NCBI GenBank assembly: GCA_015055655.1
Contig: SVHW01000006.1
Coordinates: 29,264-93,263 of the forward strand
Source: Clostridiales bacterium
GTDB taxonomy: Bacteria > Bacillota > Clostridia > Christensenellales > Borkfalkiaceae
Reading direction: 5' to 3'
DNA length: 64,000 nucleotides
The notes under the pieces are model-generated. The model searched no databases and was not told where the DNA came from. It worked only from the letters and a program-made list of their open reading frames with translations. Positions 46,701 to 54,620 of the stretch are shown in pieces. Numbering within the stretch: position 1 is the first letter of the stretch; every line of letters begins with the position of its first letter. A program made the translations under genes and the position numbers.

Positions 46701-49455
46701 GATAATCCGTAGCAGAACTACTCTCCCCTACAAACGGCAACGTGATGCTTTCCAAACTGCTACAATCCCTGAACGCGCTCCAACCAATACTGGTTACGCT
46801 ATTAGGAATTTCTACGCTCGTTAAGTTGGAACAATTAGAGAACGCCCTATCGCCTATCGACGAACCGCCCGTTATCGTCACCGTCTTTAACGAGGCCGGT
46901 ACGTAGGTATTATTATTGCTATAACTGCTTGCGCCAAAAATATACCCGAAATAGGTGTAGCTTTTTCCGTCTATTTTCGCACCGACAAACGGCAACGTAA
47001 TACTCGTTAATTTGGAACAACCAGAGAACGCGCCTTTTTCTATCGACGTTACGCTGTCGGGAACAACTATCTCCGTAACGGTTTTATCCTTTATCCCCGT
47101 GATGTGAATCGTTGTCGGCGTAGACGTGAAATTAAAAATTGCAAGCTCTTCCCGCACTTCCCATTTCGCCGTGTACGTTACGTTTTCCGCAGGCATTTCA
47201 AACGTATACGAAAGTTCGTCCGTCAACTGCGTTTCCCCGTTATACCAACCAACGAATTTATATCCGCTATAGGGGCTTGCCGTCACCGTCACTTCTTCAC
47301 CGGCAAGATACTTACCGTTTAAATAAGACACGCTGCCGCCAGTGGTCCCGTTTATCGTCACTCTGCTCCATTTCGCCGTGTACGTCACGTTTTCCGCAGG
47401 CATTTCAAACGTATAAGAAAGTTCATCCGTCAACTGCGTTTCCCCGTTATACCAACCGATAAAGGTATAACCGTTATTCGTCGTCGCCGTCACCGTCACT
47501 TCTTCGCCAACAAGATACCTGCCGTTCAAGGAAGATACACTGCCACCAACGCTTGCTTTTAACGTTACGGGCACTTTAATCCATTTCGCCGTATACGTCA
47601 CGTTTTCCGCAGGCATTTCAAACGTATACGAAAGTTCGCCCGTCAACTGCGTTTCGCCGTCATACCAGCCGATAAAGGTATAACCGTTATTCGTCGTTGC
47701 CGTCACCGTCACTTCTTCGCCAACAAGATACCTGCCGTTCAAGGAAGATACGCTGCCGCCAGTGGTCCTGTTTATCGTTACTCTGCTCCATTTCGCCGTG
47801 TACGTTACGTTTTCCGCAGGCAGTTTGAAAGTATACGAAAGTTCGTCCGTCAACTGCGTTTCACCGTCATACCAGCCGATAAAGGTATAACCCATATACG
47901 TACTTGCCGTCACCGTCACTTCACTGTTATATTCGTGCGAGCCACCACCGCTTACTTGGCCGCCGTCCGTATTTTCCAAAATCACGTCGTAATTATTGAT
48001 TTTCCATTCCGCTTTTAAGGTTACGTTGTCCGCTATTGCCCAAGGCGCAAGGCTGACGCCGTTTCCATCCGTCAACAACGTGCCGTTATGCGACCAGCCA
48101 AGGAACGTATATCCTGTGCGCGTAGGCTTTGCCAACGCGTACGTGGTATCGAACGTTATTGTTTTATGTGCCTCTTCTTCAGCCAATACACCGCCGTTTG
48201 CGTCCAACGTAACCGCGTATTGATTCACCGTTGTATCCGCATATAAGTATAACGGCCCCATCAACACGCCTTCGTCGTATCTATTCTCCCCATCCGTCCA
48301 ATAATTGAACGTATAGCCCGTGATATTGGGCGTATAATTAACAATATATTTATACCCCGTGTACGCCTCGTCCGTGTGTATAATTTCCGCTTTATTTATA
48401 AAGAAAATGCCAGCCAAATAACTTCTATGTACGTTCAATTCGTATACGTTTACTTGTACGCCGTTATTGGACGTCACTACCATATAAAATACGTTATCGC
48501 CAAACGCCAATTCTCCGCTTTTCCCTGCGGCAATTTTCGTGGGGATTTCCGTTTGTCCTAACTTATCATAATATAATTTCCAAGTGCTATCGTCGGAACA
48601 TACCACCATTGACGCAAGCGAAACGCTGTCGATAGAATTATCTACCAACATAAACACCTTTTTGTCTTCTATGCTCGCGCCTTCGATACTTAAAAGCACG
48701 CCTGATTTTTGTTTCCACGTTGCATACAACGTCGTTTCGCTCGTCACCGTATCTAACGAGAAATCCCACATCTCTCCCGTCACTTTGTTGACAGCCCAAC
48801 CATTGAACGTATAACCTACTCTCGTGGGAGATTCGGGCGCGGTGAGCCGCGCGTTCTCCTCTATGGATACGCTATACGTGTTTTCCCCCGTTGAAAATGC
48901 GCCGCCGTTTGCGTCATAGGTAACTGTGTACGTCGTCGTAACTTCTTCGCCGCCTTCGTTTCCTTCGCCGCTTTCGTTTCCTTCGCCGCTTTCGTTTCCT
49001 TCGTTGCCTTCGTTTCCTTCGTTGCCTTCGTTTCCTTCGCCGCCTTCGTTCCCTTCGTTGCCTTCGTTTCCTTCGTTGCCTTCGTTTCCTTCGCCGCCTT
49101 CGTTTCCTTCGCCGCCTTCGTTCCCTTCGTTGCCTTCGTTTCCTTCGCCGCCTTCGTTTCCTTCGCCGCTTTCGTTTCCTTCGTTGCCTTCGTTTCCTTC
49201 GTTTCCTTCGTTTCCTTCGCCGCTTCCGTTTCCTTCGCCGCCTTCGTTTCCTTCGCCGCTTTCGTTTCCTTCGTTGCCTTCGTTTCCTTCGTTTCCTTCG
49301 TTGTCGTTGCCTTGGTCACCGCCACCTTGTTCAGTACCCGTGCCGTCACCGTTTACGCCACCGAGGACGCCGCCGTTGTCATCACAACCGACAAACCCAA
49401 AGGTCGCTATGCTTAAACACAGCGCAGCCAATCCTAAAAGCCATTTCTTTTTCAT
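43747..49455 (-). CDS. Giant BspA-like leucine-rich repeat lipoprotein
   Basis: 1,902 residues from the ATG at 49455, chosen for GGAGGG at good spacing. The signal peptide has lipobox FVGC (Cys 24). Next comes a low-complexity Gly/Asn/Glu/Ser linker (about 40-175, GNEGNEGGEGN type), then InlB-like repeats (YDANGGAF..., several GGSVSSLNGRYLVGEEVTVTA...NVTYTAKW modules), then about 1,100 residues of BspA-type LRR_5 repeats (SVTSIGDYAFYNCDSLTSV). Two blocks (KVDANNAYYKDIDGNLY...; NGTxDDWVQINF...) are duplicated inside. Such proteins act as surface adhesins. The promoter carries an operator for the divergent XRE gene. Confidence 0.93.
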   Translation of the reverse strand: MKKKWLLGLAALCLSIATFGFVGCDDNGGVLGGVNGDGTGTEQGGGDQGNDNEGNEGNEGNEGNESGEGNEGGEGNGSGEGNEGNEGNEGNEGNESGEGNEGGEGNEGNEGNEGGEGNEGGEGNEGNEGNEGNEGNEGGEGNEGNEGNEGNEGNESGEGNESGEGNEGGEEVTTTYTVTYDANGGAFSTGENTYSVSIEENARLTAPESPTRVGYTFNGWAVNKVTGEMWDFSLDTVTSETTLYATWKQKSGVLLSIEGASIEDKKVFMLVDNSIDSVSLASMVVCSDDSTWKLYYDKLGQTEIPTKIAAGKSGELAFGDNVFYMVVTSNNGVQVNVYELNVHRSYLAGIFFINKAEIIHTDEAYTGYKYIVNYTPNITGYTFNYWTDGENRYDEGVLMGPLYLYADTTVNQYAVTLDANGGVLAEEEAHKTITFDTTYALAKPTRTGYTFLGWSHNGTLLTDGNGVSLAPWAIADNVTLKAEWKINNYDVILENTDGGQVSGGGSHEYNSEVTVTASTYMGYTFIGWYDGETQLTDELSYTFKLPAENVTYTAKWSRVTINRTTGGSVSSLNGRYLVGEEVTVTATTNNGYTFIGWYDGETQLTGELSYTFEMPAENVTYTAKWIKVPVTLKASVGGSVSSLNGRYLVGEEVTVTATTNNGYTFIGWYNGETQLTDELSYTFEMPAENVTYTAKWSRVTINGTTGGSVSYLNGKYLAGEEVTVTASPYSGYKFVGWYNGETQLTDELSYTFEMPAENVTYTAKWEVREELAIFNFTSTPTTIHITGIKDKTVTEIVVPDSVTSIEKGAFSGCSKLTSITLPFVGAKIDGKSYTYFGYIFGASSYSNNNTYVPASLKTVTITGGSSIGDRAFSNCSNLTSVEIPNSVTSIGWSAFRDCSSLESITLPFVGESSSATDYQVVFGFIFGCATSSSSSSISGTTWQYYNSGTYYHYYIPSTLKTVILTGCTSISDRAFYNCKNLTEIIIPDGVTSIGRSAFYNCDGLTEIIIPDGVTSIGDSAFYWCDSLTSVEIPESVTSIGDYAFLDCTSLTSVEIGNGVTSIGGWAFEDCCSLTDIIIPDGVTSIGTSAFRGCTGLTSVEIPDSVTSIGDEAFYDCTSLMGVYYNGTVDDWVQINFSDSLFFYTKNLYIDGELLTEAVITTATKINDYAFYYYDSLTSVEIGDSVTSIGYRAFYHCDSLTSVEIPNSVTSIGDDAFRSCTSLTEIVIPDDVTSIGSYAFYNCDSLTSVKIGDSVTSIGDSAFCYCYDLTSVEIGDSVTSIGSSAFSGCSSLTEIIIPDSVTSIGDYAFSRCSSLTEIKVDANNAYYKDIDGNLYTKDGKTLVQYAIGKTATTFTIPNSVTSIGEGAFSGCTSLTEIVIPESVTGIGDDAFYYCSSLTEIVIPNSVISIGHSAFRGCDSLTRVEIPDSVTSIGGGAFAYCDKLTSVVIGDGVTSIGYEAFEDCCSLTSVVIGDSVTSIGDRAFYNCTSLTSVAIGNSVISIGSEAFNGCDKLTYNTYGNCKYLGNESNPYYALIGVVNDNYSSYQIHEDTKIIVSNAFYYCRSLTEIVIPNSVISIGYSAFSWCTSLTEIVIPDSVISIGDRAFYECYRLTSVVIPDSVTSIGDEAFSGCDSLTSVYYNGTIDDWVQINFASSPLQYAENLYINGKLITEAVITTATQINDYAFYNYDSLTSVVIGDSVTSIGDYAFYNCNGLTEIVISDSVTSIGDYAFEYCRSLTSVKIGDSVTSIGDGAFSSCSSLTEIKVDANNAYYKDIDGNLYTKDGKTLVQYAIGKTATTFTIPNSVTSIGDWAFDDCDNLTSVVIPDSVTSIGDYAFYYCDSLTSVVIGDSVTNIGYRAFYGCDYLTSITFNGTMAQWKEVSKGADWDNRVPATYVVCTDGEVKI
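48950..49310 (-). repeat. Low-complexity repeat encoding the Gly-Asn-Glu linker
   Basis: TTCGTTTCCTTCGCCGCC-type hexamer/nonamer repeats of about 360 bp. All three frames on the minus strand remain open over much of it, and it should be prone to length change by slippage. Unit lengths are multiples of 3, so frame is usually kept. Confidence 0.85.
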
Positions 49456-49486
49456 CGTATTGCCCTCCAATATAATGATTAATTAT

Positions 49487-49542
49487 ATTGTATCCTACAT
49501 TTCGTAGGAAGTCAAGCAATTTCCTACATTTTGTAGTAAACT
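49487..49542. promoter_or_regulatory. Divergent promoters with paired XRE operators (module 2)
   Basis: Minus-strand promoter of the BspA-like gene: TTGACT (49510-49515), a 17-bp spacer and TACAAT (49487-49492). The spacer is exactly the palindrome TCCTACATTTCGTAGGA (49493-49509). A second copy, TCCTACATTTTGTAGTA (49522-49538), overlaps a possible plus-strand -10 (TAAACT, 49537-49542) of the XRE gene. The layout matches module 1 base for base in spacing. Confidence 0.7.
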
Positions 49543-49548
49543 AAAAAT

Positions 49549-49755
49549 ATGAAGAACAACGTTTTTGGAAAAAGGTTAAAGGAATTAAGGGTAGACAAAA
49601 ATCTATCGCAAAGGGCGCTAGGCGAAATTTTTAACGTATGCAATCAAACCGTAAGTTTTTGGGAGTCTGGCAGCAGAGAGCCCGACTTAGATACGCTGAT
49701 TTCTATCGCTCGTTTTTTCGAGGTGTCCGTTGATTACTTATTAGAAGAAAATTAA
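49549..49755 (+). CDS. Small XRE-family HTH regulator (module 2)
   Basis: 68 residues, one HTH domain: FGKRLKELRVDKNLSQRALG, recognition region VCNQTVSFWESGSREP, then LISIARFFEVSVDYLLEEN. No Shine-Dalgarno is seen; the likely -10 ends 6 nt before the ATG, so the message may be leaderless. Divergent from the BspA-like gene with twin operators between. Likely its repressor and autoregulator. It differs from the XRE protein at 9699 in the recognition region, as do the operators. Confidence 0.87.
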   Translation: MKNNVFGKRLKELRVDKNLSQRALGEIFNVCNQTVSFWESGSREPDLDTLISIARFFEVSVDYLLEEN

Positions 49756-49761
49756 AAACAA

Positions 49762-49797
49762 TCCCCCGAGTGGCTGACATCTTGCCACTCGGGGGAA
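49762..49797. terminator. Terminator between XRE gene and SecB-like gene
   Basis: Perfect 12-bp stem CCCCCGAGTGGC (49763-49774) with GCCACTCGGGGG (49784-49795). T-tract best on the minus strand (TTGTTTTT), so it mainly ends the SecB-like transcript. Confidence 0.8.
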
Positions 49798-49817
49798 TCT
49801 TCCTTTATAGGAACTAT

Positions 49818-50243
49818 TTAGTTTAATTGTTCAGGGGCTTCGCCTCTATCCTCGGGGAACATCGTGCCGGCAGGGATAACGGGCAACATCAAGGGGTTAA
49901 CGAACGCGTTCGCCGTAATCGAGCTCACCGCCGCGCGAAGGTAAGGATAAATAATTTCCGTCATATTGATGACGAGGTCTTGTCTATCCAAATCGTTTTC
50001 AATGCCTTCCGCTTCAAAAATGCCCACAAGGCGCGCTTTTACGTTGAAGGGTTTGGGTTCAGTTTCCGTGCTTTCCACTTTCACTTCCAACGTTAAAAAC
50101 CAAAGCTTGTCGTTTTCTTGCACTCTTCTCACCGTACGGGAGAATTGCGGTTTGATTTCAAACTTGGTGTTTTGGTCCACTTTGATACGGTTAATCGTGT
50201 AGGAAAGTTCTTCCGCAACGATTTGTCTTAATGCATATTTCAT
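49818..50243 (-). CDS. SecB-like protein-export chaperone
   Basis: 141 residues, a normal SecB length. The C-terminal IIYPYLRAAVSSITANAFVNPLMLPVIP matches the conserved SecB region, and the N-terminal half is the expected beta-rich part (LWFLTLEVKVESTET). SecB holds preproteins unfolded for SecA; it is typical of Proteobacteria, but SecB-like proteins also occur in Clostridia and as toxin-antitoxin chaperones. No toxin/antitoxin pair is adjacent. A classical promoter precedes it. Confidence 0.8.
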   Translation of the reverse strand: MKYALRQIVAEELSYTINRIKVDQNTKFEIKPQFSRTVRRVQENDKLWFLTLEVKVESTETEPKPFNVKARLVGIFEAEGIENDLDRQDLVINMTEIIYPYLRAAVSSITANAFVNPLMLPVIPAGTMFPEDRGEAPEQLN

Positions 50244-50276
50244 AAAATACCTCTATTTATTTTTTTGTACGCGTTT

Positions 50277-50305
50277 ATTATAGCACGTTTCCACCTTTTT
50301 GTCAA
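50277..50305 (-). promoter_or_regulatory. Promoter of the SecB-like gene
   Basis: Minus strand TTGACA (50300-50305), 17-bp spacer, TATAAT (50277-50282). Confidence 0.8.
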
Positions 50306-50566
50306 CGCCGAAAGCTATTTTGCCACTTTTTGCCTTCAAAAAATAGGATTTGACTATATATAACCGCTTTTTTCCTTCTATAAACGATTTTTATCAATTT
50401 TTTATTTTTCTCCTCGCCCCTCCCACGCCTACGTTAAAAAATATAGAAACGCTGAGAAAAACCGTGTTTTTTATAGTTGAAAAAATTTTTTTTATTTTTT
50501 TTAAAAAAAAGCGCAAAAATGCTTGCGTTTATTTTTTGGATATGGTATAGTAATTAAGCTTTCGAC
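50306..50566 (+). promoter_or_regulatory. AT-rich gap with tRNA operon promoter
   Basis: No gene is supported in this gap. A plus-strand promoter TTGCGT (50523-50528), 17-bp spacer, TATAGT (50546-50551) lies 15 bp before tRNA-Val. The rest is A/T-rich without visible motifs. Confidence 0.6.
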
Positions 50567-50642
50567 GGAAGTTTAGCTCAGCTGGGAGAGCATCTGCCTT
50601 ACAAGCAGAGGGTCATAGGTTCGAACCCTATAACTTCCACCA
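50567..50642 (+). tRNA. tRNA-Val (anticodon TAC)
   Basis: Acceptor GGAAGTT/AACTTCC, D-arm, anticodon loop CTTACAA, T-loop GGTTCGAACCC, encoded CCA. Confidence 0.95.
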
Positions 50643-50667
50643 GAAAAAAACAGTGCGGATAAAGTAT

Positions 50668-50742
50668 GCGGGAATAGCTCAGTGGTAGAGCGTCACCTTG
50701 CCAAGGTGAATGTCGCGGGTTCGAATCTCGTTTCCCGCTCCA
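50668..50742 (+). tRNA. tRNA-Gly (anticodon GCC)
   Basis: Acceptor GCGGGAA/TTCCCGC, anticodon loop TTGCCAA, T-loop with GGTTCGAATC, encoded CCA. Confidence 0.95.
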
Positions 50743-50797
50743 ATAATATCCGTACTGTTTTTTTATATCATTTTTTTGCCGAAAGGCTAGCGGAGAT

Positions 50798-50872
50798 GGC
50801 GCTATAGCCAAGTGGTAAGGCCAAGGTCTGCAAAACCTTTATCCCCCGGTTCAAATCCGGGTGGCGCCTCCA
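50798..50872 (+). tRNA. tRNA-Cys (anticodon GCA)
   Basis: Acceptor GGCGCTA/TGGCGCC, anticodon loop CTGCAAA, T-loop GGTTCAAATCC, encoded CCA. Confidence 0.95.
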
Positions 50873-50907
50873 AAAAAACTCTGCACCCATCGGTGCAGAG
50901 TTTTTTC
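50873..50907 (+). terminator. Terminator after tRNA-Cys
   Basis: AAACTCTGCACC and GGTGCAGAGTTT pair around CATC, followed by TTTTTT. Confidence 0.85.
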
Positions 50908-50923
50908 TAAAATTTTATCTAAC

Positions 50924-51010
50924 GCCGCTGTGGTGGAATAGGCAGACGCAAGGGACTTAAAATCCCTCGGGGGAGACTCCGTGCCGGTTCAAGTCCGGCC
51001 AGCGGCACCA
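50924..51010 (+). tRNA. tRNA-Leu (anticodon TAA), integration target
   Basis: Class II tRNA with long variable arm; acceptor GCCGCTG/CAGCGGC, anticodon loop CTTAAAA, encoded CCA. From the anticodon loop to beyond the CCA it is duplicated at 63621-63677, so the gene is the target of the downstream island and stays intact. Confidence 0.95.
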
Positions 51011-51012
51011 AA
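50956..51012 (+). repeat. attL: 57-bp direct repeat within tRNA-Leu
   Basis: CTTAAAATCCCTCGG...CACCAAA, identical over 57 bp to 63621-63677. It covers anticodon loop to 3' end plus two bases, the usual crossover region of tyrosine integrases. Confidence 0.9.
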
Positions 51013-51059
51013 AAAACCGTAAATTGAACCCCTAAAAAGGCTCGATTTGCGGTTTTTTG
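51011..51059 (+). terminator. Terminator after tRNA-Leu, island-borne
   Basis: AAAACCGTAAAT and GATTTGCGGTTTT pair imperfectly, followed by TTTTTTG. It replaces the original terminator now at 63681-63735. Confidence 0.7.
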
Positions 51060-51314
51060 TTATTTATTCACAAAAATCAGGTTCTTTGACGGATTTTTAG
51101 GTGTTTTTGCCCCTCAAATCCCCTTTCTACTTCCCAATCATTACACGACACTACTTCTAATTTCTTCTCTAAAAAGCATAAAAACAGGCAAAATCGACTG
51201 GTTTTTGCCTGTTTTTTGACGCAAGGGACAGATTGGGAAGTTTTGGGAAGTAAATTTCGCCTGGTTTTTCTATTGTTTTAGTCCCAGCACCTTTTTTGTT
51301 AAATTTTCACATTC
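51060..51314. other. Island left-end noncoding region with hairpin and short repeats
   Basis: No gene seen. It holds a strong bidirectional terminator at 51182-51217 (AAAACAGGCAAAA / TTTTTGCCTGTTTT) downstream of hsdR, and copies of GGGAAG(T) at 51235-51251 with an inverted ACTTCCC at 51129-51135. Similar GGGAAG copies occur at 63456-63471 near the other end. Confidence 0.5.
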
Positions 51315-54300
51315 TTAAGCTGCGATTGCAACCGCATTCACATTAATTTGGTCAATAACGCTTTTAATCCCTAACCAAACAGAAATATCGCTAAACACTT
51401 CTACAATACTACCCCTATCGGTAAAAGGGGCTTCTTGCAACACGGACAAATCTTTCATCATACCATTACGGACGATATACTCTACGATTTGGTTGACAAA
51501 ATATATTTGACTTGCATCCAAACTAACGTCGTTCAAATAATCCGCAAACGCGGCTTTTGCCGCCGACATATCAAGCCCTACAATTTCTCTAACAAATTCG
51601 CCAAGTGGCTTGTCCCCATATTCTTCTTCATAGTCCTTTTGACTGCCAACCTCTCTCCACAAAATCCTTTCTAGTGTTTTTATGTCATCAGCCGTCAAAG
51701 GCACGTTGCCTTTTAATTTTGCAATCGCCTCTTCGTCTTGATGTTGCCTGATATAAAACTCTGCTTTGGCTTTGTAATTTTGAAGGTCATCATTTTCCAG
51801 CTCTGCTTCCTTCCACTCAATGGAAAGAATTTCATCATTAAAATTCGTGGTATAAGTAACACTCGTCCTTGGGATATACTTCATTAAGCTACGCAAATTT
51901 TCACGGATTTTTTCGAATTCGTTAATACCTGCCCTATCCAAATAATCCGTATGTAGAATTTGATTGATAAATTCCGCTTGTACCATAATCTCAGGAATAT
52001 TAGCGACACTCGCAATCCCATTTACTTTTTTCATTAAATCCGTATATGCACGAGAATACTTCTTGCCTGCAAGATATGCAAGTTCAATGCCATACATCAA
52101 CGCATCGAAACGAACCGCCGATGCTTCATCTTCATCAGGAGTAATCAGCGGAGCTAATTCCTCTGCCATCAACAGCGTATCTTCATATGTTAGAGCATTA
52201 TAATTATCAGGATTAGAGAATTGTTCCACATACCGTAAATGTTGACGAACAGCAAAGTTCTCTTTATTTAACTCCTGTACTTTGCCTACCATATCGTCGA
52301 CAAGGCTTTTGCGGAATGCAATTAAATCCGTTGTTTGGTATGCAATATCCTGCAACTTAAACGCTATTTGTGCTTTCAGACGGAAAATAGCACCTTGCAG
52401 CGCAATTTGATTTGCCGTAGGTCTTCCTTGATTCATACGGAAAAACTCAAAATTCCCACAAAAATCAAAGATATAAAACTTGTCTTTATCTTTCCCATCG
52501 ATGAGCCCATCACAACGTCTTGTTCCACGCCCTATCATCTGCCAAAACTTAGCCTTACTCATCACCTTCTTGAAAAAAACGAGATTCAAAACTTCGGGCA
52601 CGTCGATACCAGTATCGAGCATATCGACAGAGATAGCAATTTGCGGTAATTTCTGAGGATCAGAAAACTCGTCAATTGCACTTTGCGCATAGGTCATATA
52701 ATTGTCGATAACTTTGGTATAACCAGGCAATTGTGGATACTCTTTACCAAAAATCTTATGAATTTTTTCCGCATGCTCATGATTCTTGGCAAAAATAATC
52801 GTTTTGCCAAGCTTTTCCCCATAATCAATACGAAGCCCGTCATTCATCAAGATATGCAACACTTGACGAATCGTGTCTTCATTAAATACCCATTCGTTCA
52901 ACGCGGAAGAAGCAATACTTCTAGGCAATTCGCCATTTTCATTCTCGAAAGTGTCTTCGTATTCCGCCTTATCTTCTTCGGACAAGTCGTCGTAAACAAT
53001 GCCTTGTTCAATAAACTTTAATTTACTTTCAACGGACGTGAAGTCCACCAAAAAACCATCGATAACCGCTTGAGCCAGCTCGTACCCATACGTAGGTACG
53101 CCATTTTCCAACTCAAAAATCTCATACGTATTTTTGTCAATTTCGTCTTTCGGCGTAGCGGTCAAACCCACCAAGGGAGCATCAAAATAGTTAAAAATAT
53201 CCTTGTATTTATTATAAATAGAACGGTGTGCCTCATCCACGATAACAAGGTCAAAATGCCCACAAGTAAATAATTTTTTCTCATTCTCGTCTTTTATTGT
53301 ATCAATACAGTTCATCATTGTTTGATAAGTCGAGAAAACACACCGTGCATCAAGATTCTCCCTGTCCTCACAAAGATTGGACACGGACAAATCGGGCAAC
53401 ATATTGACAAACGCACGCTTTGCCTGCAACACAAGCGAATTTCTATCCGCAAGGAATAAAATGTTTTTCGCCCATCCATGGTCGAGTAAAACCTTGCAAA
53501 GTGCAATAACCGTACGCGTTTTCCCCGAACCTGTTGCCATTACGAGCAATGCTTTACGACGGTTCTTCTTATCGAAAGCTTCACATACCGCCTTAATCGC
53601 CCCTTCTTGATAATAACGACCTGCAATACGCTTGTCCACCATTACGTTTTTAAGACTCGTCCGCATAGCCCGCAAATTGAAAAGTCGCTCTAAATCACGC
53701 TTAGAATAAACGGACGCCACTTTACGCTCGGGATAATATTTATCGTTCCAAATACGCGTATCAAAACCATTGGAAAGAAAGATAATTGGTCTGCGCCCGT
53801 ATTTCTTTTCTAAAAGGTCGGCGTAAAGCTTTGCTTGCTGTCTGCCCTTTGCAACGTCCACGCAAGTGCGTTTTGCTTCTAAAACCGCCAACGGCTTATG
53901 CGAATCATCAAAAAGCACGTAATCGGCATACCCCACTTCACTTGCATTGGGCATACCGTATAATTCCACTTCATTCAGACAATCCTTGCCTTCCACCCAG
54001 CCAGCATCTTGCAACATAAAATCAATGTAGATTTTACGGGTTTTGAATTCGGAAAGTTCCAAAGGCTTTGGCACGTACGTTTGTTGCTGCTCCGCACGAC
54101 GAGTCGTAAGCTCGGCTTGAAGCGCTTTATTCTCTTCTATAAGCTTATTGATATCAATATCGTTGTCGGGGACAAAAGAAAGAGCCTCGTCCACCGTAAG
54201 GGCAAGTAAGTTCTTGTCAAATTGCTGTTCTTTATATTCAGGCGCATAAAAATAAGCCACACAATCAAGGAACACAAAAAGATTTTCAAGACAAAGTTCA

Positions 54301-54620
54301 GCTTGCTCTTTCGTCACTTTTTTACCGCCGTGCGCGGCATTGTTGCCGACCTTGCGGATGAACTCCATTCTACGCCAAACGTCTTCCCCGATAATATCGC
54401 GGAATTTTTCATCGTTCATAAGACTTACAAGATTGTCTTGATACGGCATTTCCAGCTCAGCATCAACGGAATACATCCATTTTACGGCGAATTCCATCGC
54501 CCTACGACAATTAAGCACGCAGGCATCCACGTCAATATGCAATATTTTCTCTGCCGAAATCGCCACGTCCGTAAACGTGTCAAATGCAGTTGTGTTTTTC
54601 AAAAAATCAAAGTTTGTCAT
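51315..54620 (-). CDS. hsdR: Type I restriction enzyme, R (translocase/nuclease) subunit
   Basis: 1,101 residues. An N-terminal DUF4145-like region (about 1-130; KVGNNAAHGGKKVT) is followed by the HsdR nuclease part (EVGYADYVLFD ... LAVLEAKRT), then an SF2 helicase with Walker A MATGSGKTRT, DEAHRS, TATPKDEID and DTGIDVPEVLNLVFFK ... QMIGRGTRR, and a C-terminal helical region. It cuts foreign DNA with HsdM/HsdS. It is the last gene of the operon, far from hsdM because accessory genes lie between hsdS and hsdR. Its first codons (MTNFDFLKN) are copied in two upstream scars. Confidence 0.96.
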   Translation of the reverse strand: MTNFDFLKNTTAFDTFTDVAISAEKILHIDVDACVLNCRRAMEFAVKWMYSVDAELEMPYQDNLVSLMNDEKFRDIIGEDVWRRMEFIRKVGNNAAHGGKKVTKEQAELCLENLFVFLDCVAYFYAPEYKEQQFDKNLLALTVDEALSFVPDNDIDINKLIEENKALQAELTTRRAEQQQTYVPKPLELSEFKTRKIYIDFMLQDAGWVEGKDCLNEVELYGMPNASEVGYADYVLFDDSHKPLAVLEAKRTCVDVAKGRQQAKLYADLLEKKYGRRPIIFLSNGFDTRIWNDKYYPERKVASVYSKRDLERLFNLRAMRTSLKNVMVDKRIAGRYYQEGAIKAVCEAFDKKNRRKALLVMATGSGKTRTVIALCKVLLDHGWAKNILFLADRNSLVLQAKRAFVNMLPDLSVSNLCEDRENLDARCVFSTYQTMMNCIDTIKDENEKKLFTCGHFDLVIVDEAHRSIYNKYKDIFNYFDAPLVGLTATPKDEIDKNTYEIFELENGVPTYGYELAQAVIDGFLVDFTSVESKLKFIEQGIVYDDLSEEDKAEYEDTFENENGELPRSIASSALNEWVFNEDTIRQVLHILMNDGLRIDYGEKLGKTIIFAKNHEHAEKIHKIFGKEYPQLPGYTKVIDNYMTYAQSAIDEFSDPQKLPQIAISVDMLDTGIDVPEVLNLVFFKKVMSKAKFWQMIGRGTRRCDGLIDGKDKDKFYIFDFCGNFEFFRMNQGRPTANQIALQGAIFRLKAQIAFKLQDIAYQTTDLIAFRKSLVDDMVGKVQELNKENFAVRQHLRYVEQFSNPDNYNALTYEDTLLMAEELAPLITPDEDEASAVRFDALMYGIELAYLAGKKYSRAYTDLMKKVNGIASVANIPEIMVQAEFINQILHTDYLDRAGINEFEKIRENLRSLMKYIPRTSVTYTTNFNDEILSIEWKEAELENDDLQNYKAKAEFYIRQHQDEEAIAKLKGNVPLTADDIKTLERILWREVGSQKDYEEEYGDKPLGEFVREIVGLDMSAAKAAFADYLNDVSLDASQIYFVNQIVEYIVRNGMMKDLSVLQEAPFTDRGSIVEVFSDISVWLGIKSVIDQINVNAVAIAA

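Noticed and set aside
43800..47050. Regularly spaced short DNA repeats
   Set aside because: They encode LRR_5 units of a surface protein with 69-bp-type periodicity, not a CRISPR array.
48926..49507. 193-codon plus-strand Ser/Pro/Phe repeat ORF
   Set aside because: Antisense of the Gly-Asn-Glu linker; all frames are open there by repeat structure.
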